Notes: generated by a model from the letters alone, not told the origin. DNA of 64,000 nucleotides from Bog-473 sp963834405 (GCA_963834405.1 CAWIBX010000005.1:1674001-1738000); one strand, 5' to 3'; shown: positions 44,576 to 54,070, counted from the first letter of the stretch. Numbers and translations are program-made.

Positions 44576-45819
44576 TGAAGGCCGCGTCCGCCACAGCGGA
44601 CCGCTACACCGTCGTGTCGGCTGACGGCCACGCCGGCGGGGACCTCAACGACTACCGGCCCTATCTGGCCAGCCGCTGGCACGACGAGTTCGACGCGTGG
44701 GCCAAGGGGTACGAGAATCCGTTCGCGGACTTGCTCCAGCCGATCGCGTACCGCAGCTGGGACAGCGACCGCCGACTGGCCGAGACGGAGTCGGATGGGA
44801 TCGCCGCCGAGGTCCTCTTCCCCAACACCGTGCCGCCCTTCTTCGAGCAGTCCAACCTCGTCGCCCTGCCGCCGACGCCCGAGGACTACGAGCGGCGCTG
44901 GGCGGGCGTTCAGGCGCACAACCGGTGGTTGGCCGATTTCTGTGCCGCCGTGCCCGGAAGGAGGGCCGGCATCGTTCAGGTCTACGCCAACGACATGGAC
45001 GACGCGCTGGCCGAGGTCCGGTGGGCGACCGAGACGTTCGGGCAGCCTTTCGGCGGCATCCTGCTCCCGTCCATCCCGCCCAACTCGCACCTCCCGCCGC
45101 TGTGGGAGGACTACTACGAACCGCTGTGGCGGGTCTGCGCCGAGCTGGATGTACCGATCAACATCCACGGGGGGAGCGCACTGCCCGAATACGGGGAGCA
45201 CGAGTCGGCCCGGGCGATGATGCTCATTGAGATCCCGTGGTTCAGTCACCGCTCCGTCTGGCACCTCATCTTCTCCGGCGTGCTGGAGCGCCATCCCACC
45301 CTGCGCTTCGCGGTGACCGAACAGGGGGTGGCCTGGCTGCCCCGCGGGCTGCAGACGCTCGACTGGTTCTACGGCCGCATGACGCTGGCCGACGCGGCCG
45401 AGTCGAACTTCTTCGGCGCCGCCGCCGCGAAAATGACGATGACGCCCACGGAGTACTTCGCGCGCAACTTCTACATCGGCGCCAGCTTCCTGCGGCCGAG
45501 CGAGGCGCCACTCTGTCGCGACCTCGGTATCGACCGAGTCATGTGGGGGGCCGACTATCCGCACTCGGAGGGCAGCTTCCCGTACACGACCGAGGCCTTG
45601 CGGGTCGCCTTCGCGGACTACCCGGAGGCCGACGTGCGCACCATGGTCGAGTCGACGGCGGCGGCCTTCTACGGCTTCGACCTTGACTTTCTGCGTCCCA
45701 TCGGCGATCGCATCGGCCCGACGGTGGACGAGGTGGCGACACCGCTGGAGCCACCGGACTGGCCGACCGAGACGACCTGCAACGCATTCGACCCCACGCA
45801 GATCCTGCGGGCGTGGTGA
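44575..45819 (+). CDS. Amidohydrolase-2 family metal-dependent hydrolase (first copy)
   Basis: 414 residues. The barrel start YTVVSADGHAGGDLNDYRPY has the Asp-x-His metal motif (DGH replacing HxH). Later markers are PINIHGGSAL (His), AVTEQGVAWLP and VMWGADYPHSEGSFP (Asp). These enzymes, like 2-amino-3-carboxymuconate-semialdehyde decarboxylase relatives, hydrolyse or decarboxylate carboxylated rings or related acids. It shares the same layout with the copy at 46621. Confidence 0.86.
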   Translation: MKAASATADRYTVVSADGHAGGDLNDYRPYLASRWHDEFDAWAKGYENPFADLLQPIAYRSWDSDRRLAETESDGIAAEVLFPNTVPPFFEQSNLVALPPTPEDYERRWAGVQAHNRWLADFCAAVPGRRAGIVQVYANDMDDALAEVRWATETFGQPFGGILLPSIPPNSHLPPLWEDYYEPLWRVCAELDVPINIHGGSALPEYGEHESARAMMLIEIPWFSHRSVWHLIFSGVLERHPTLRFAVTEQGVAWLPRGLQTLDWFYGRMTLADAAESNFFGAAAAKMTMTPTEYFARNFYIGASFLRPSEAPLCRDLGIDRVMWGADYPHSEGSFPYTTEALRVAFADYPEADVRTMVESTAAAFYGFDLDFLRPIGDRIGPTVDEVATPLEPPDWPTETTCNAFDPTQILRAW

Positions 45820-45847
45820 CACCCTCGACACGGGGAGGACACGGCAC

Positions 45848-46624
45848 ATGACGGTGAGATACGGCGCCCGGAGCCAACAGCGGAACCGGGAGATCGAGGC
45901 GACGCGCGCAGGGGACATCTGGTCCCAGGCGGTGACCGCCGTGTACCAGACGGACCCGGACATCGTCGCTGCCGTGCTGCCGCCGCCACTCGAGCCCGGG
46001 CCCGATCCGCTCGTGCGCGTCACTATCACCAGGGTCGAGATGCCTGGTCTGCCCGTATTCGGCGCCGGCTGGATCGGCGTCCAGGCCCGTCACGAGGATC
46101 GATTGGGCGAATACCCGATCTTCATGCCGATGACGACCGAGCAGTCGCTCACCGGCGGCCGGGAGATCAACGGCGAGCCCAAGAAGCTGGCGGAGGTCGA
46201 GGTGCTGCGCGACGGGGACAACGTCGCGGCCCGTATCGCGCGGATGGGCTCGGTGATCTGCGAGATCGTCGGCCGCATCAGCGGCTCGCGCGAGAACTAC
46301 GAGCTGGAGAAGACCGACTTCTGGTTCAAGCTGTCGCCGTCGCCCGAGGTCGCCGGCGTGCTCGACCAGGACCCCCTCCTCGTCTACGGAGAGAAGACGG
46401 AACGCACCCGGGTGTACGAATCGATCGAGGGCGAGCTGTTGTTGAAGGAGGCGCCGCTCGATCCCGTGGCGGACCTCGTGATCCGGCGCATGGTCGACCT
46501 CAACTGGACCGAACGAGCCTCGACACAGGTGGGGCGCATCATCGGCCCGGTGCCGCGGACGGCGCTCGAGCCGTACATCCATCAGCGCTACGACGACCTC
46601 TCCGTGCTGGGGGCGAAGCGATGA
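45848..46624 (+). CDS. Acetoacetate decarboxylase (ADC)-like protein
   Basis: 258 residues from ATG 45848, with a GGGGAGG site. The ADC-fold core GEYPIFMPMTTEQSLTGGRE is followed by INGEPKKLAEVEVLRDGDNV, in which EPKK holds the Lys that forms the Schiff base in true decarboxylases. It may decarboxylate a beta-keto acid or act as an aldol/hydratase variant. It lies between the two amidohydrolases, and its stop overlaps the next start as ATGA. Confidence 0.82.
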   Translation: MTVRYGARSQQRNREIEATRAGDIWSQAVTAVYQTDPDIVAAVLPPPLEPGPDPLVRVTITRVEMPGLPVFGAGWIGVQARHEDRLGEYPIFMPMTTEQSLTGGREINGEPKKLAEVEVLRDGDNVAARIARMGSVICEIVGRISGSRENYELEKTDFWFKLSPSPEVAGVLDQDPLLVYGEKTERTRVYESIEGELLLKEAPLDPVADLVIRRMVDLNWTERASTQVGRIIGPVPRTALEPYIHQRYDDLSVLGAKR

Positions 46625-47877
46625 GCGACCGCTACACGATCATTTCGGCCGACGCCCACGCGGGGCTGCACTGTGAGGAGTACCGGCCCTACCTCGATGC
46701 GGCGTACCACCCGCAGTTCGACGAGTACCTCGCGGAGCGCCACGCCAACCGGGACGAGCAGCTCCAGATGAATTACGACTACATCATGGGCTGGGAGACG
46801 GAGAACGAGGAAGGCCTGCGCGGCGCCTGGGACATCGAACAGCGGGACAAGGAGCTCGACGCCGACGGCGTCACCGCCGAGGTCATGTTCGCGGACGCCG
46901 ACGCCATCACCGGTATGGCCTCCCCGCCCTTCGGCGCCGGCCTGAGCGCGGGGGAGATCACGGATCCGGAGCTTGCCTTCGCCGGCGCCCGGGCCCACAA
47001 CCGTTTCCTGGCGGAGATGTGTGCCCGGAGCCCCGAGCGCCACGGGGGCATCGCGCTAGTGCCGATCACCCACGGGATAGAGCGCTCGGTCGCTGAGATC
47101 GAGTGGCTGGCCGAACAGCCCGGCATCCGGGGGGTCATGGTCCCGACCATGTGGCACGACCACGTGCCGTACAACCACCCGGAGTACGACCCGGTCTGGT
47201 CGGCCTGCCAGGCCGCCGGCTTTCCTGTGCACACGCACTCGGGCGAGGCACCGCAGGAGGAGTACAACGGCAATATCGGCATCTACCTGGCCGAGGTCGT
47301 GTGGTGGGCGGCCCGGCCCATGTGGCACCTGCTCTTCTCCGGCGCGTTCGAGCGGTTCCCCCGTCTCAAGTACGTGGTCACGGAAGCCGCCGCGTACTGG
47401 GCCGCCGACATGATGTGGAAGTGGGACCAGTACATGGGCGGAGGGCACACGACGAAGAAGATGGCCGCCCTCTTGAAGGGGAAGATCTCGAAGCTCCCGT
47501 CGGACTACTTCGGCGAGAACATCTTCATCGGCGCGTCCACCATGTCGAAGGAGGAGATCCGTCGCCGCCACGTGCTGGGTTGTGACGTCGTGATGTGGGG
47601 CACGGACTACCCGCACCCCGAGGGCACGTGGCCGCACACCATGGAGCGCCTGAAGGGCGACTTCGGCTCCGTCCCGGTGGAGGACGCCCGCAAGCTGCTG
47701 GGCGAGACGGCGGCGCGCTGCTACGGCTTCGACCTCCAGGCGCTTCGTCCGATCGCCGAGCGCATCGGTCCGACCCCGGCCGATCTCGGCCAGGACCCGT
47801 CGCGCCGCACCGACCCGGGAGAGGTGCGCGCGGCGCGCTGGTGGAAGGACGAATACCAGGTCCAGGCGCCGGGCTGA
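46621..47877 (+). CDS. Amidohydrolase-2 family metal-dependent hydrolase (second copy)
   Basis: 418 residues. YTIISADAHAGLHCEEYRPY carries the metal motif (DAH). PVHTHSGEAPQEEYNG, YVVTEAAAYWAADMMW and VMWGTDYPHPEGTWPHT repeat the pattern of the 44575 gene, so the two arose by duplication or form a heteromer. Same inferred decarboxylase/hydrolase chemistry. It starts inside the ADC stop (ATGA). Confidence 0.87.
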   Translation: MSDRYTIISADAHAGLHCEEYRPYLDAAYHPQFDEYLAERHANRDEQLQMNYDYIMGWETENEEGLRGAWDIEQRDKELDADGVTAEVMFADADAITGMASPPFGAGLSAGEITDPELAFAGARAHNRFLAEMCARSPERHGGIALVPITHGIERSVAEIEWLAEQPGIRGVMVPTMWHDHVPYNHPEYDPVWSACQAAGFPVHTHSGEAPQEEYNGNIGIYLAEVVWWAARPMWHLLFSGAFERFPRLKYVVTEAAAYWAADMMWKWDQYMGGGHTTKKMAALLKGKISKLPSDYFGENIFIGASTMSKEEIRRRHVLGCDVVMWGTDYPHPEGTWPHTMERLKGDFGSVPVEDARKLLGETAARCYGFDLQALRPIAERIGPTPADLGQDPSRRTDPGEVRAARWWKDEYQVQAPG

Positions 47878-47890
47878 TCCGGGGCGTGCC

Positions 47891-48457
47891 GTGAACGCGG
47901 GTCACGTGGAGTTCTGTGCCAGCGAGGACTGGCGGCGCATGGTGCAGGACGACATCCTCCCGGAGGCGCTGCAAGGCGTCGAACTGGGCGACGCCGTGCT
48001 GGAGATCGGCCCGGGACCGGGCTTCACCACCGACATCCTGCGCACCATGACGGCGCACCTGACGGCCGTCGAGATCGACGAGGGTCTGGCGTCGAAGCTG
48101 GCGACGCGCCTCGCCGGCGGGAACGTGGAGGTCGTCGTGGGCGACGCGACGGCGCTCGAATACGAGGCCGATCGCTTCACCGGCGCGGCCTCGTTCAACA
48201 TGCTGCACCACATCGCCCCGGCCGCGGCACAGGACCGCGTGTTCTCCGAGCTCGCCCGCGTGCTGATGCCGGGCAGCATCCTGGTAGCGGTCGACGGCAC
48301 CTACAACGAGGGCACGGCCGCCTTCCACGAAGGGGACACCTACAACCCCATCCCTCCGGGCGACCTGGAGCGGCGGCTCGGCCGTGCCGGCTTCGAGGAC
48401 ATCGAGGTCCGCCCGCACGAGTTGTTGTGGATGTGCACGGCGCGCGTGGGGGCCTGA
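47891..48457 (+). CDS. Class I SAM-dependent methyltransferase
   Basis: 188 residues. SAM motif I VLEIGPGPGFTTDIL, acidic loop VEIDEGLASKL, VVVGDATALEYEAD and motif post-II AASFNMLHHI are clear. No substrate domain is obvious. GTG start 13 bp after the second amidohydrolase, so it likely belongs to the same operon. Confidence 0.85.
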   Translation: MNAGHVEFCASEDWRRMVQDDILPEALQGVELGDAVLEIGPGPGFTTDILRTMTAHLTAVEIDEGLASKLATRLAGGNVEVVVGDATALEYEADRFTGAASFNMLHHIAPAAAQDRVFSELARVLMPGSILVAVDGTYNEGTAAFHEGDTYNPIPPGDLERRLGRAGFEDIEVRPHELLWMCTARVGA

Positions 48458-48558
48458 ACGGTCACCTTCGTCCACCGGGTGCCCTTCTCCTGAGCTCCTG
48501 AGCCGCAGCCCGGCCGGGTGTCCCCGACCCGGAGGGCTCACCGGCACACAATTGGGCC

Positions 48559-49431
48559 GTGCCGGTCCTCTTCGCGCTGTTGGCTGCGCTCTCCAACGCG
48601 CTCAATGTCGTCACCCAGCACAAGGCGAGTATCGGCGATCCCCGACATCGCGAGGGCTGGCGCTTCGTCCGTTACCTCGTGACCAACCCGCTTTGGCTCT
48701 TCGGCTGGGTCGCCCTGGCGGCCGCATTCGTGTTCCAGGCCCTCGCGCTCCACAACGGCATCATGTCCGTGGTCCAGCCCCTGCTGGTGACCGAGCTGGT
48801 CTTCGCGCTGGTCCTGCGCCGGGTCTGGATCCACCAGGACATCCGCGCGGTGACCTGGTGGGCGGCCGGCCTGACGTGCACCAGCCTGGCGCTGTTCATC
48901 GCGATGTCCGAACCCGCGGGTGGCACGTCCGAGCCCACCGGGGCGGCTTGGGTGACTGCCGTCGTGGCGACCGGCGGCGCCGCTGCCGTGCTCGCCCTGC
49001 TCGGTGCCCGGGGCTCGCCGGTGCGACGGGCGGCGTTCCTCGGGGCCGCGACCTCCGTCCTCTGGGCGTTGGTCGCCACGTTCATCAAGGCGACGACTGA
49101 CTCGCTGACCCAGTTCGGCCCGGGCGGGATGTTCACCCACTGGCCGGTGTACGCGCTGGCCGTCACCGGGCTCGCGGCGGAGCTGCTGAACCAGGCCGCG
49201 TTGCACGTCGGACCCCTCAGCGTGTCACAGCCGCTGATCGTGATTGTCGACCCGATCGTGAGCATCGCGCTTAGCGTCTGGGTCTATGCCGAGACGTTCA
49301 CCGCCGACACGCCCCGCCTGCTGTTGGCTGCCCTGAGCTTCGCCGGCATGTGCGTGGCCGCGACCGTCCTGGCACGCACGGCCCCAGCGACCATGGAGCG
49401 GGGTCCCGAGCCCGCGACCGCGGGGACCTAG
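48559..49431 (+). CDS. DMT/EamA-like membrane transporter
   Basis: 290 residues with about nine to ten helices, starting VLFALLAALSNALNVVTQHK. NGIMSVVQPLLVTELVFALV and VSQPLIVIVDPIVSIALSVW form the repeated halves of the drug/metabolite transporter (NIPA-like) fold. Substrate unknown. The GTG follows a CACAAT -10-like box by 6 nt (48547-48552), so it has its own promoter separate from the catabolic operon. Confidence 0.83.
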   Translation: MPVLFALLAALSNALNVVTQHKASIGDPRHREGWRFVRYLVTNPLWLFGWVALAAAFVFQALALHNGIMSVVQPLLVTELVFALVLRRVWIHQDIRAVTWWAAGLTCTSLALFIAMSEPAGGTSEPTGAAWVTAVVATGGAAAVLALLGARGSPVRRAAFLGAATSVLWALVATFIKATTDSLTQFGPGGMFTHWPVYALAVTGLAAELLNQAALHVGPLSVSQPLIVIVDPIVSIALSVWVYAETFTADTPRLLLAALSFAGMCVAATVLARTAPATMERGPEPATAGT

Positions 49432-49535
49432 GGGCTTGGGGTTGGCTGTTGGGGTTGGCTCCGTTCGGGAGGCCGCTTTGGGGAGTCATCGCTGCTCGGA
49501 GCGCCCGAGTCAGTCCGTAAGAGTGTGCCCTTCAA

Positions 49536-49565
49536 AAAAGTATGCACAGAGTCGTGCATACTTTT
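49536..49565. terminator. Bidirectional terminator between convergent genes
   Basis: Perfect 12-bp arms AAAAGTATGCAC / GTGCATACTTTT with a 6-nt loop AGAGTC, flanked by A and T runs on both sides. It lies between the DMT transporter end (49431) and the convergent membrane protein end (49636), ideal for stopping both transcripts. Confidence 0.75.
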
Positions 49566-49635
49566 AAAAATACCCATACCCCGAGAGACCCACCCCCAAG
49601 ATTGGTGGCAGGGGGTGGGTCCCCGGGACATGACC

Positions 49636-50025
49636 TCAGGTACCGACCGACTCCTTGCCTCCATAAGCAGTCAGCCCGTAGATGACCAAGACGCCCAGCG
49701 CGACGTAGAGGATCGCCCAGCCCGGGAAGTACGGCAGCCAGCCGACCGCGGTTATGGCCGCGACGGCGCCGGCCACGATGCCGACCCAACGGGCGATCTG
49801 CGATCCGGTCACCACCGCGAGTGCGGCGAGGATCAGGACGATCCCGACGATCAGATAGATCCAGCCATATGTCTTCAGGCTGGTTCCGTAGATCGCGTTC
49901 TCGAGGTTCTGCGGCAGAGTGCCGTGATAACGGAAAGCCCAGATCGAGTCCAAAATCCGCATGATGCCGGCCACGCCGAGCACGACGGCGGAGAACACGA
50001 TCCAGCCATGGCCACGGTTTTCCAC
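49636..50025 (-). CDS. Small four-helix membrane protein (DUF7144-like)
   Basis: 129 residues from GTG 50025, which has an excellent GGAGG site 7 nt upstream (the ATG at 50127 is not supported). Helices: WIVFSAVVLGVAGIMRILDS, YLIVGIVLILAALAVVTG, WVGIVAGAVAAITAVGW and AILYVALGVLVIYGLTAY. The AFRYHG-containing first loop matches actinobacterial DUF7144 proteins of unknown role. Confidence 0.78.
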   Translation of the reverse strand: MENRGHGWIVFSAVVLGVAGIMRILDSIWAFRYHGTLPQNLENAIYGTSLKTYGWIYLIVGIVLILAALAVVTGSQIARWVGIVAGAVAAITAVGWLPYFPGWAILYVALGVLVIYGLTAYGGKESVGT

Positions 50026-50132
50026 GAGGCCCTCCTTCAACTCATGGCCCGTAGCGGGCGAGGGTCGCCCGGGCCCACCTGAATTGTTCCACTCTCCTTG
50101 GGGGCCGAGGGGGATCCGTCGGCCCACCAGCC

Positions 50133-50978
50133 CTACAGGGCGTCCTCAGGGAAAAAGGTGACCCAGTTCGTCTGCATGGACGCGCCGTCGGCGACGATCG
50201 TGGCGCCGCACACGTAGCGGGCGGCCGGGGAGCAGAGGAACAGCACCATGGCCGCCATTTCGTCGACGGTCCCGAGGCGCACCGTCGTCCCCTCGGCCAC
50301 GAGCTCCGCGGTAAACGCCTCTTCCGTGCGCCCGACGGTCGTGAGCTCGGACGCCACCATGCCGGGCGTGGAGAAGACTCCCGGGGCGAACGCGTTGATG
50401 GTGACGCCGCGCCGCATGAGGTAGGGCGCCAGCGTCTTGACCATGCTGACCACCCCGGCCCGCGCGGCGCCCGAGTGGACGAACATCGGCGCACCCCGGT
50501 CGAACGAGAACGTATGGACCACGTTGACGATCGCACCGATGCCGGCGTCGGCCATCGGCCCCATGAAGCGGCTCGTCATGTTCCAGGTGCCGTTGAGGTT
50601 GAGGTCGACCACGGCCCGCCAGCCGTTATCGCTGACGGCGCTCGGCAGCGTGGGGAACTGTCCGCCCGCGTTGTTGACAAGGAAGTCAACCCGCCCGAAG
50701 CGCGTGTAGACGGCGTCCCGCAGGGCGTCGACCTGCGCGGGCTCGCGGATGTTGGTGGGCACCGCCACGCAGCTGCCGCCCTCGGCGCCGATGGAGGCAG
50801 CTGTCGCCTCGAGCGTCTCGACCGTGCGCCCCGCCACGACGACGTCGGCACCGAGCCGCGCCAACGAGTGGGCGACCTCCCGGCCCAGCCCGGAGCCGCC
50901 GCCGGTCACCACGGCGACCCTGTCGGCGAAGAGCGCGTCGGCGAAGACCGATACGCCCGGCCCCGGGCGCCACGTCAA
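50133..50978 (-). CDS. SDR of the 2,4-dienoyl-CoA/enoyl-CoA reductase-like group
   Basis: 281 residues. Cofactor motif VVTGGGSGLGREVAHSL and NNAGGQFPTLPS are typical of peroxisomal-type enoyl/dienoyl-CoA reductases. The classical YxxxK is absent: the segment reads FVHSGAARAGV, the HSGAA(K/R)AG signature of DECR/PECR relatives that use a different catalytic arrangement. It is 7 bp after the acyl-CoA dehydrogenase gene. A fatty-acyl-CoA role fits that neighbour. TTG start is uncertain. Confidence 0.8.
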   Translation of the reverse strand: MTWRPGPGVSVFADALFADRVAVVTGGGSGLGREVAHSLARLGADVVVAGRTVETLEATAASIGAEGGSCVAVPTNIREPAQVDALRDAVYTRFGRVDFLVNNAGGQFPTLPSAVSDNGWRAVVDLNLNGTWNMTSRFMGPMADAGIGAIVNVVHTFSFDRGAPMFVHSGAARAGVVSMVKTLAPYLMRRGVTINAFAPGVFSTPGMVASELTTVGRTEEAFTAELVAEGTTVRLGTVDEMAAMVLFLCSPAARYVCGATIVADGASMQTNWVTFFPEDAL

Positions 50979-50985
50979 CGCCGGC

Positions 50986-52236
50986 TCACCCGGCGAAGTC
51001 CCAGCTCTCGCCCTTCTCGTAGTGGTGCAGCACGTTCTTGGCGATCAGGATGCGGTGCACCTCGTCCGGCCCGTCGGCCAGGCGCAGCGTCCGGGCGCCC
51101 AGGTACATCCCCGCCAACGGCAGGTCGCTCGTGACGCCGGCGGCGCCCCAGACCTGAATGGCCCGGTCCACGACGCGGGTGTAGGCGGCGGGGACGAACA
51201 CCTTTATGGCGCTGATCTCGGTGCGGGCCTGCGGGTCGCCGGCATCCACCTTCTCGGCGGCGTGGATCGTCATGAGCCGCGCCGCCTGGAGGTCCATGTA
51301 GCTGTCCGCCACGAACCCCTGCATGAACTGCTTGTCCTTCAGCAGCCCGCCGTGCACCTCCCGGGTGAGCAGGCGCTCCACCATGAGGTCGAAGGCGCGC
51401 CACATCTGCCCCACCGAATTCATGCAGTGGAAGATGCGCCCCGCGCCCAGCCGGTCTTGCGCAGCCTGGTGGCCCTGGCCCACCTGCCCCAGCGCGTTCT
51501 CCAACGGGACGCGCACGTTGTCGTAGCGGACCTCGCAGTGATCCGAGGACGCGCCGCCCCAGATCCCGATGCCCCGCTCAATGATCACGCCCGGCGTCGC
51601 GGTGGGGACGATGATCTGGACCATGCGGCCGGGGCCTTCCTCGTCCTTGGACTCCTTGGCCCGGCACATGACGATGAAGAAGTCGGCGGCCAGCCCGTTG
51701 GAGGTGAACCACTTGTGGCCGTTGATGACCCACTCGTCGCCCTCGCGGATGGCCGTGGTCTGAATGGAGCGCGGGTCCGAGCCCGCGTTCTCGGGCTCGG
51801 TCATGGAGAAGCCCGACTGCATGGTGCCCTCGACGAGTGGGAGCAGCCACTTCTTCTTCTGCTCCTCGGTGCCGTACTTCACCAGGATCGTCTGGTTGCC
51901 CGAGTTGGGGGCCACGACGCCGAACAGCGACGCCGCGCCGACGGCGTAGGCCAGGATCTCGTTCATGTAGGCGTGGGCCATGAAGTCGATCCCCATGCCG
52001 CCGTACTCGGGCGGCAGGTGCGGCGCCCACAGGCCCTCGGACTTGACCGTGTCCTCTATCTCGCGGCGGATCGCCCGTGACTCCTCGCGCTCGGTCTCGC
52101 TGGCGCCCCGGCGCCGGCCGTGCCAGAGGATCCCCTCGTTGGGCAGGATCTTCTCGTTGACGATGCGGGCAGTGCGCAGCCGGATGTCGTTGACGTGGTC
52201 ACTCAGCCCCGGAGCGGGCGTCACGTTGATGGGCAT
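50986..52236 (-). CDS. Acyl-CoA dehydrogenase
   Basis: 416 residues. Family markers: LPPEYGGMGIDFMAHAYMNE, FSMTEPENAGSDPRSIQTTA, GDEWVINGHKWFTSNGLAAD and C-terminal GPDEVHRILIAKNVLHHYEK. It is an FAD flavoprotein that desaturates acyl-CoA. The ATG at 52236 gives MPINVTPAPG. It is co-transcribed with the DECR-like SDR, together suggesting a branched, unsaturated or unusual acyl chain pathway. Confidence 0.88.
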   Translation of the reverse strand: MPINVTPAPGLSDHVNDIRLRTARIVNEKILPNEGILWHGRRRGASETEREESRAIRREIEDTVKSEGLWAPHLPPEYGGMGIDFMAHAYMNEILAYAVGAASLFGVVAPNSGNQTILVKYGTEEQKKKWLLPLVEGTMQSGFSMTEPENAGSDPRSIQTTAIREGDEWVINGHKWFTSNGLAADFFIVMCRAKESKDEEGPGRMVQIIVPTATPGVIIERGIGIWGGASSDHCEVRYDNVRVPLENALGQVGQGHQAAQDRLGAGRIFHCMNSVGQMWRAFDLMVERLLTREVHGGLLKDKQFMQGFVADSYMDLQAARLMTIHAAEKVDAGDPQARTEISAIKVFVPAAYTRVVDRAIQVWGAAGVTSDLPLAGMYLGARTLRLADGPDEVHRILIAKNVLHHYEKGESWDFAG

Positions 52237-52280
52237 GGGTCGGTCCCCCCGTGGGTCGATGCGTTGGTCCGGGCCGAACC

Positions 52281-53642
52281 TTAGGCAGATCCGCCGGACC
52301 GCTCCGCCGGGCCCGCCCGCTCGGCCCGCTCCGCCCGCTCCTCCCGCTCCGCCCGGGCGACCCAGCGCCCGGTGAGGGCGCGCTCGTAGCGGCCCCGCCC
52401 GATGAAGCTGACGGTCCAGCGGGCCAGCGCGCCGAAGCGGTTCTTGAAGCCGGTCAGGAAGGTGATGTGCACGACGAGCCAGAGCAGCCAGCCGGGGAGG
52501 CCGCCGACCTGGACGGGGCCGATCTTGGCCACGGCCCGGAAACGCGAGATCACGGCCAGCGTGCCCAGGTCCCGATAGCGGAAGGGCTTCGGCGCCTTGC
52601 CCTCCAGCCGGCGCACGATGGTGTGCGCGGCGTGCGCGCCGGACTGCATGGCGACCTCGGCCACGCCGGGCAGATCGTCCAGCGCCATCAGGTCGCCCAC
52701 GACGAAGACCTCGGGGTGCCCGGGGAGCGAGCAGTCCGGCTCCACGACGACGCGTCCCGCCTTGTCCAGCTCCAGGCCGGCGGCGTCTGACAGGAGCTCG
52801 CCCAGGCCCGAGGCCCGGGTGCCGGCCGCCCAGATGCGGGTGGCGGCGTCTATGCGCACTGTGCCGCCATCGTCCTTGGTGATCACGACGCCGCGGTCGT
52901 CTATGCCGGTCACCATGGCGCCGAAGTGGATCTCGACCCCCAGCCGGCCGAGGTCGCGCGCCGTGATCCGGGACAAGCGCGGGCCCATGGACGCGACGAG
53001 CCGGTCGCCACCCTCGACCAGGACGACCCGCGCGTCCGCCGGGTCGATGCGGCGGTAGTTGCGGCGTAGGGCCCGCCGGGAGAGCTCTATCAGCTGGCCT
53101 GCCATCTCCACCCCGGTCGGCCCGCCCCCGATCACGACGAAGGTCATGAGGGCGCGGCGCGCCGTGTCGTCGGTCTCTGCCTCGGCGCACTCGAAGGCGC
53201 CGAAGATCTGGCCGCGCAGGGCGAGCGCGTCGTCCAGCGACTTCATGCCTGCGGAGTACGCGCGGAACTCGTCGTGCCCGAAATACGACGTGGTCGAGCC
53301 GCCCGCCACGATGAGGCTGTCGTAGCCCACCTCCAGCGGTCGCCCGAACTCGTCCGCGTGGACGACCCGCTCCTCGGTGTCGATGCGCACCACGTCGGCC
53401 AGGACCACGTTCAAGGACCGGTAGTTGCGCAGCACGTCGCGGATGGGCGGCGCGATCTGTCCCTCCGACAGGATGCCCGTCGCCACCTGATAGAGGAGCG
53501 GCTGGAACAGGTGGTGGTTGGTGCGATCTATCAGCGTGACGCGCACGGCTTCCCGCTTGAGCGCCTTGGCCGCGAAGAGCCCCCCGAACCCGCTCCCGAT
53601 GATGACGATGTGGTGTCGCTCGTCCCTCGCGTCCGCGTTCAC
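52281..53642 (-). CDS. Type II NADH dehydrogenase-like FAD oxidoreductase
   Basis: 453 residues. FAD motif IVIIGSGFGGLFAAKAL near the start, NHHLFQPLLYQVATGILSEG (NDH-2 signature), NAD motif VVIGGGPTGVEMAGQL, and VFVVGDLMAL. A C-terminal membrane-associating part (GWLLWLVVHITFLTGFKNRF) fits NDH-2, which passes electrons from NADH to quinone without pumping protons. The tail ends in Glu-Arg-Ala repeats. The GTG start overlaps the Nudix stop (GTGA). Confidence 0.88.
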   Translation of the reverse strand: MNADARDERHHIVIIGSGFGGLFAAKALKREAVRVTLIDRTNHHLFQPLLYQVATGILSEGQIAPPIRDVLRNYRSLNVVLADVVRIDTEERVVHADEFGRPLEVGYDSLIVAGGSTTSYFGHDEFRAYSAGMKSLDDALALRGQIFGAFECAEAETDDTARRALMTFVVIGGGPTGVEMAGQLIELSRRALRRNYRRIDPADARVVLVEGGDRLVASMGPRLSRITARDLGRLGVEIHFGAMVTGIDDRGVVITKDDGGTVRIDAATRIWAAGTRASGLGELLSDAAGLELDKAGRVVVEPDCSLPGHPEVFVVGDLMALDDLPGVAEVAMQSGAHAAHTIVRRLEGKAPKPFRYRDLGTLAVISRFRAVAKIGPVQVGGLPGWLLWLVVHITFLTGFKNRFGALARWTVSFIGRGRYERALTGRWVARAEREERAERAERAGPAERSGGSA

Positions 53643-54070
53643 AGCAGCCGCTCCACGACGTCGCGGGCGTAGCGGGCCAGCGGCATCCCGTCGACTTCCT
53701 CGGGGGTGAACCAGCCGACAGCGTCGGTCGTGCCGTTGGACTCCGGCCGCAGCGACCCGGACCAGGAGTCGACGCGGTAGACGAGCCGCACGGTGTGCAG
53801 GCTGGTGCCGTCGGGAAGAGTGCGCACGTCGGAGAGCACGTCCAGGAGCGGGCCCAGGTCGACGGTGAGACCCGATTCCTCCTCTATCTCGCGGCGCAGC
53901 GAGTCGGGCGGGCTCTCCCCGTGCTGGACGCCGCCACCGGGAAGGAACCAGCGGCCCTGCACGGTCAGGGCCGGGGAGGCCCGGGCCAGGAGCAGGCGCC
54001 CGTCAGCGTCGCGGCAGACGCCGTAGGCCGCGATGCGCTGGCGTCTGTTCACGCTCGTCACACCGTGCAT
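53639..54070 (-). CDS. Nudix hydrolase
   Basis: 143 residues from ATG 54070. The Nudix box is complete: GGGVQHGESPPDSLRREIEE then ESGL (~46-68), with the REUXEE metal-binding glutamates. It hydrolyses a nucleoside diphosphate linked to another group; substrate unknown. First of a two-gene unit with NDH-2, overlapping by 4 bp. Confidence 0.86.
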   Translation of the reverse strand: MHGVTSVNRRQRIAAYGVCRDADGRLLLARASPALTVQGRWFLPGGGVQHGESPPDSLRREIEEESGLTVDLGPLLDVLSDVRTLPDGTSLHTVRLVYRVDSWSGSLRPESNGTTDAVGWFTPEEVDGMPLARYARDVVERLL

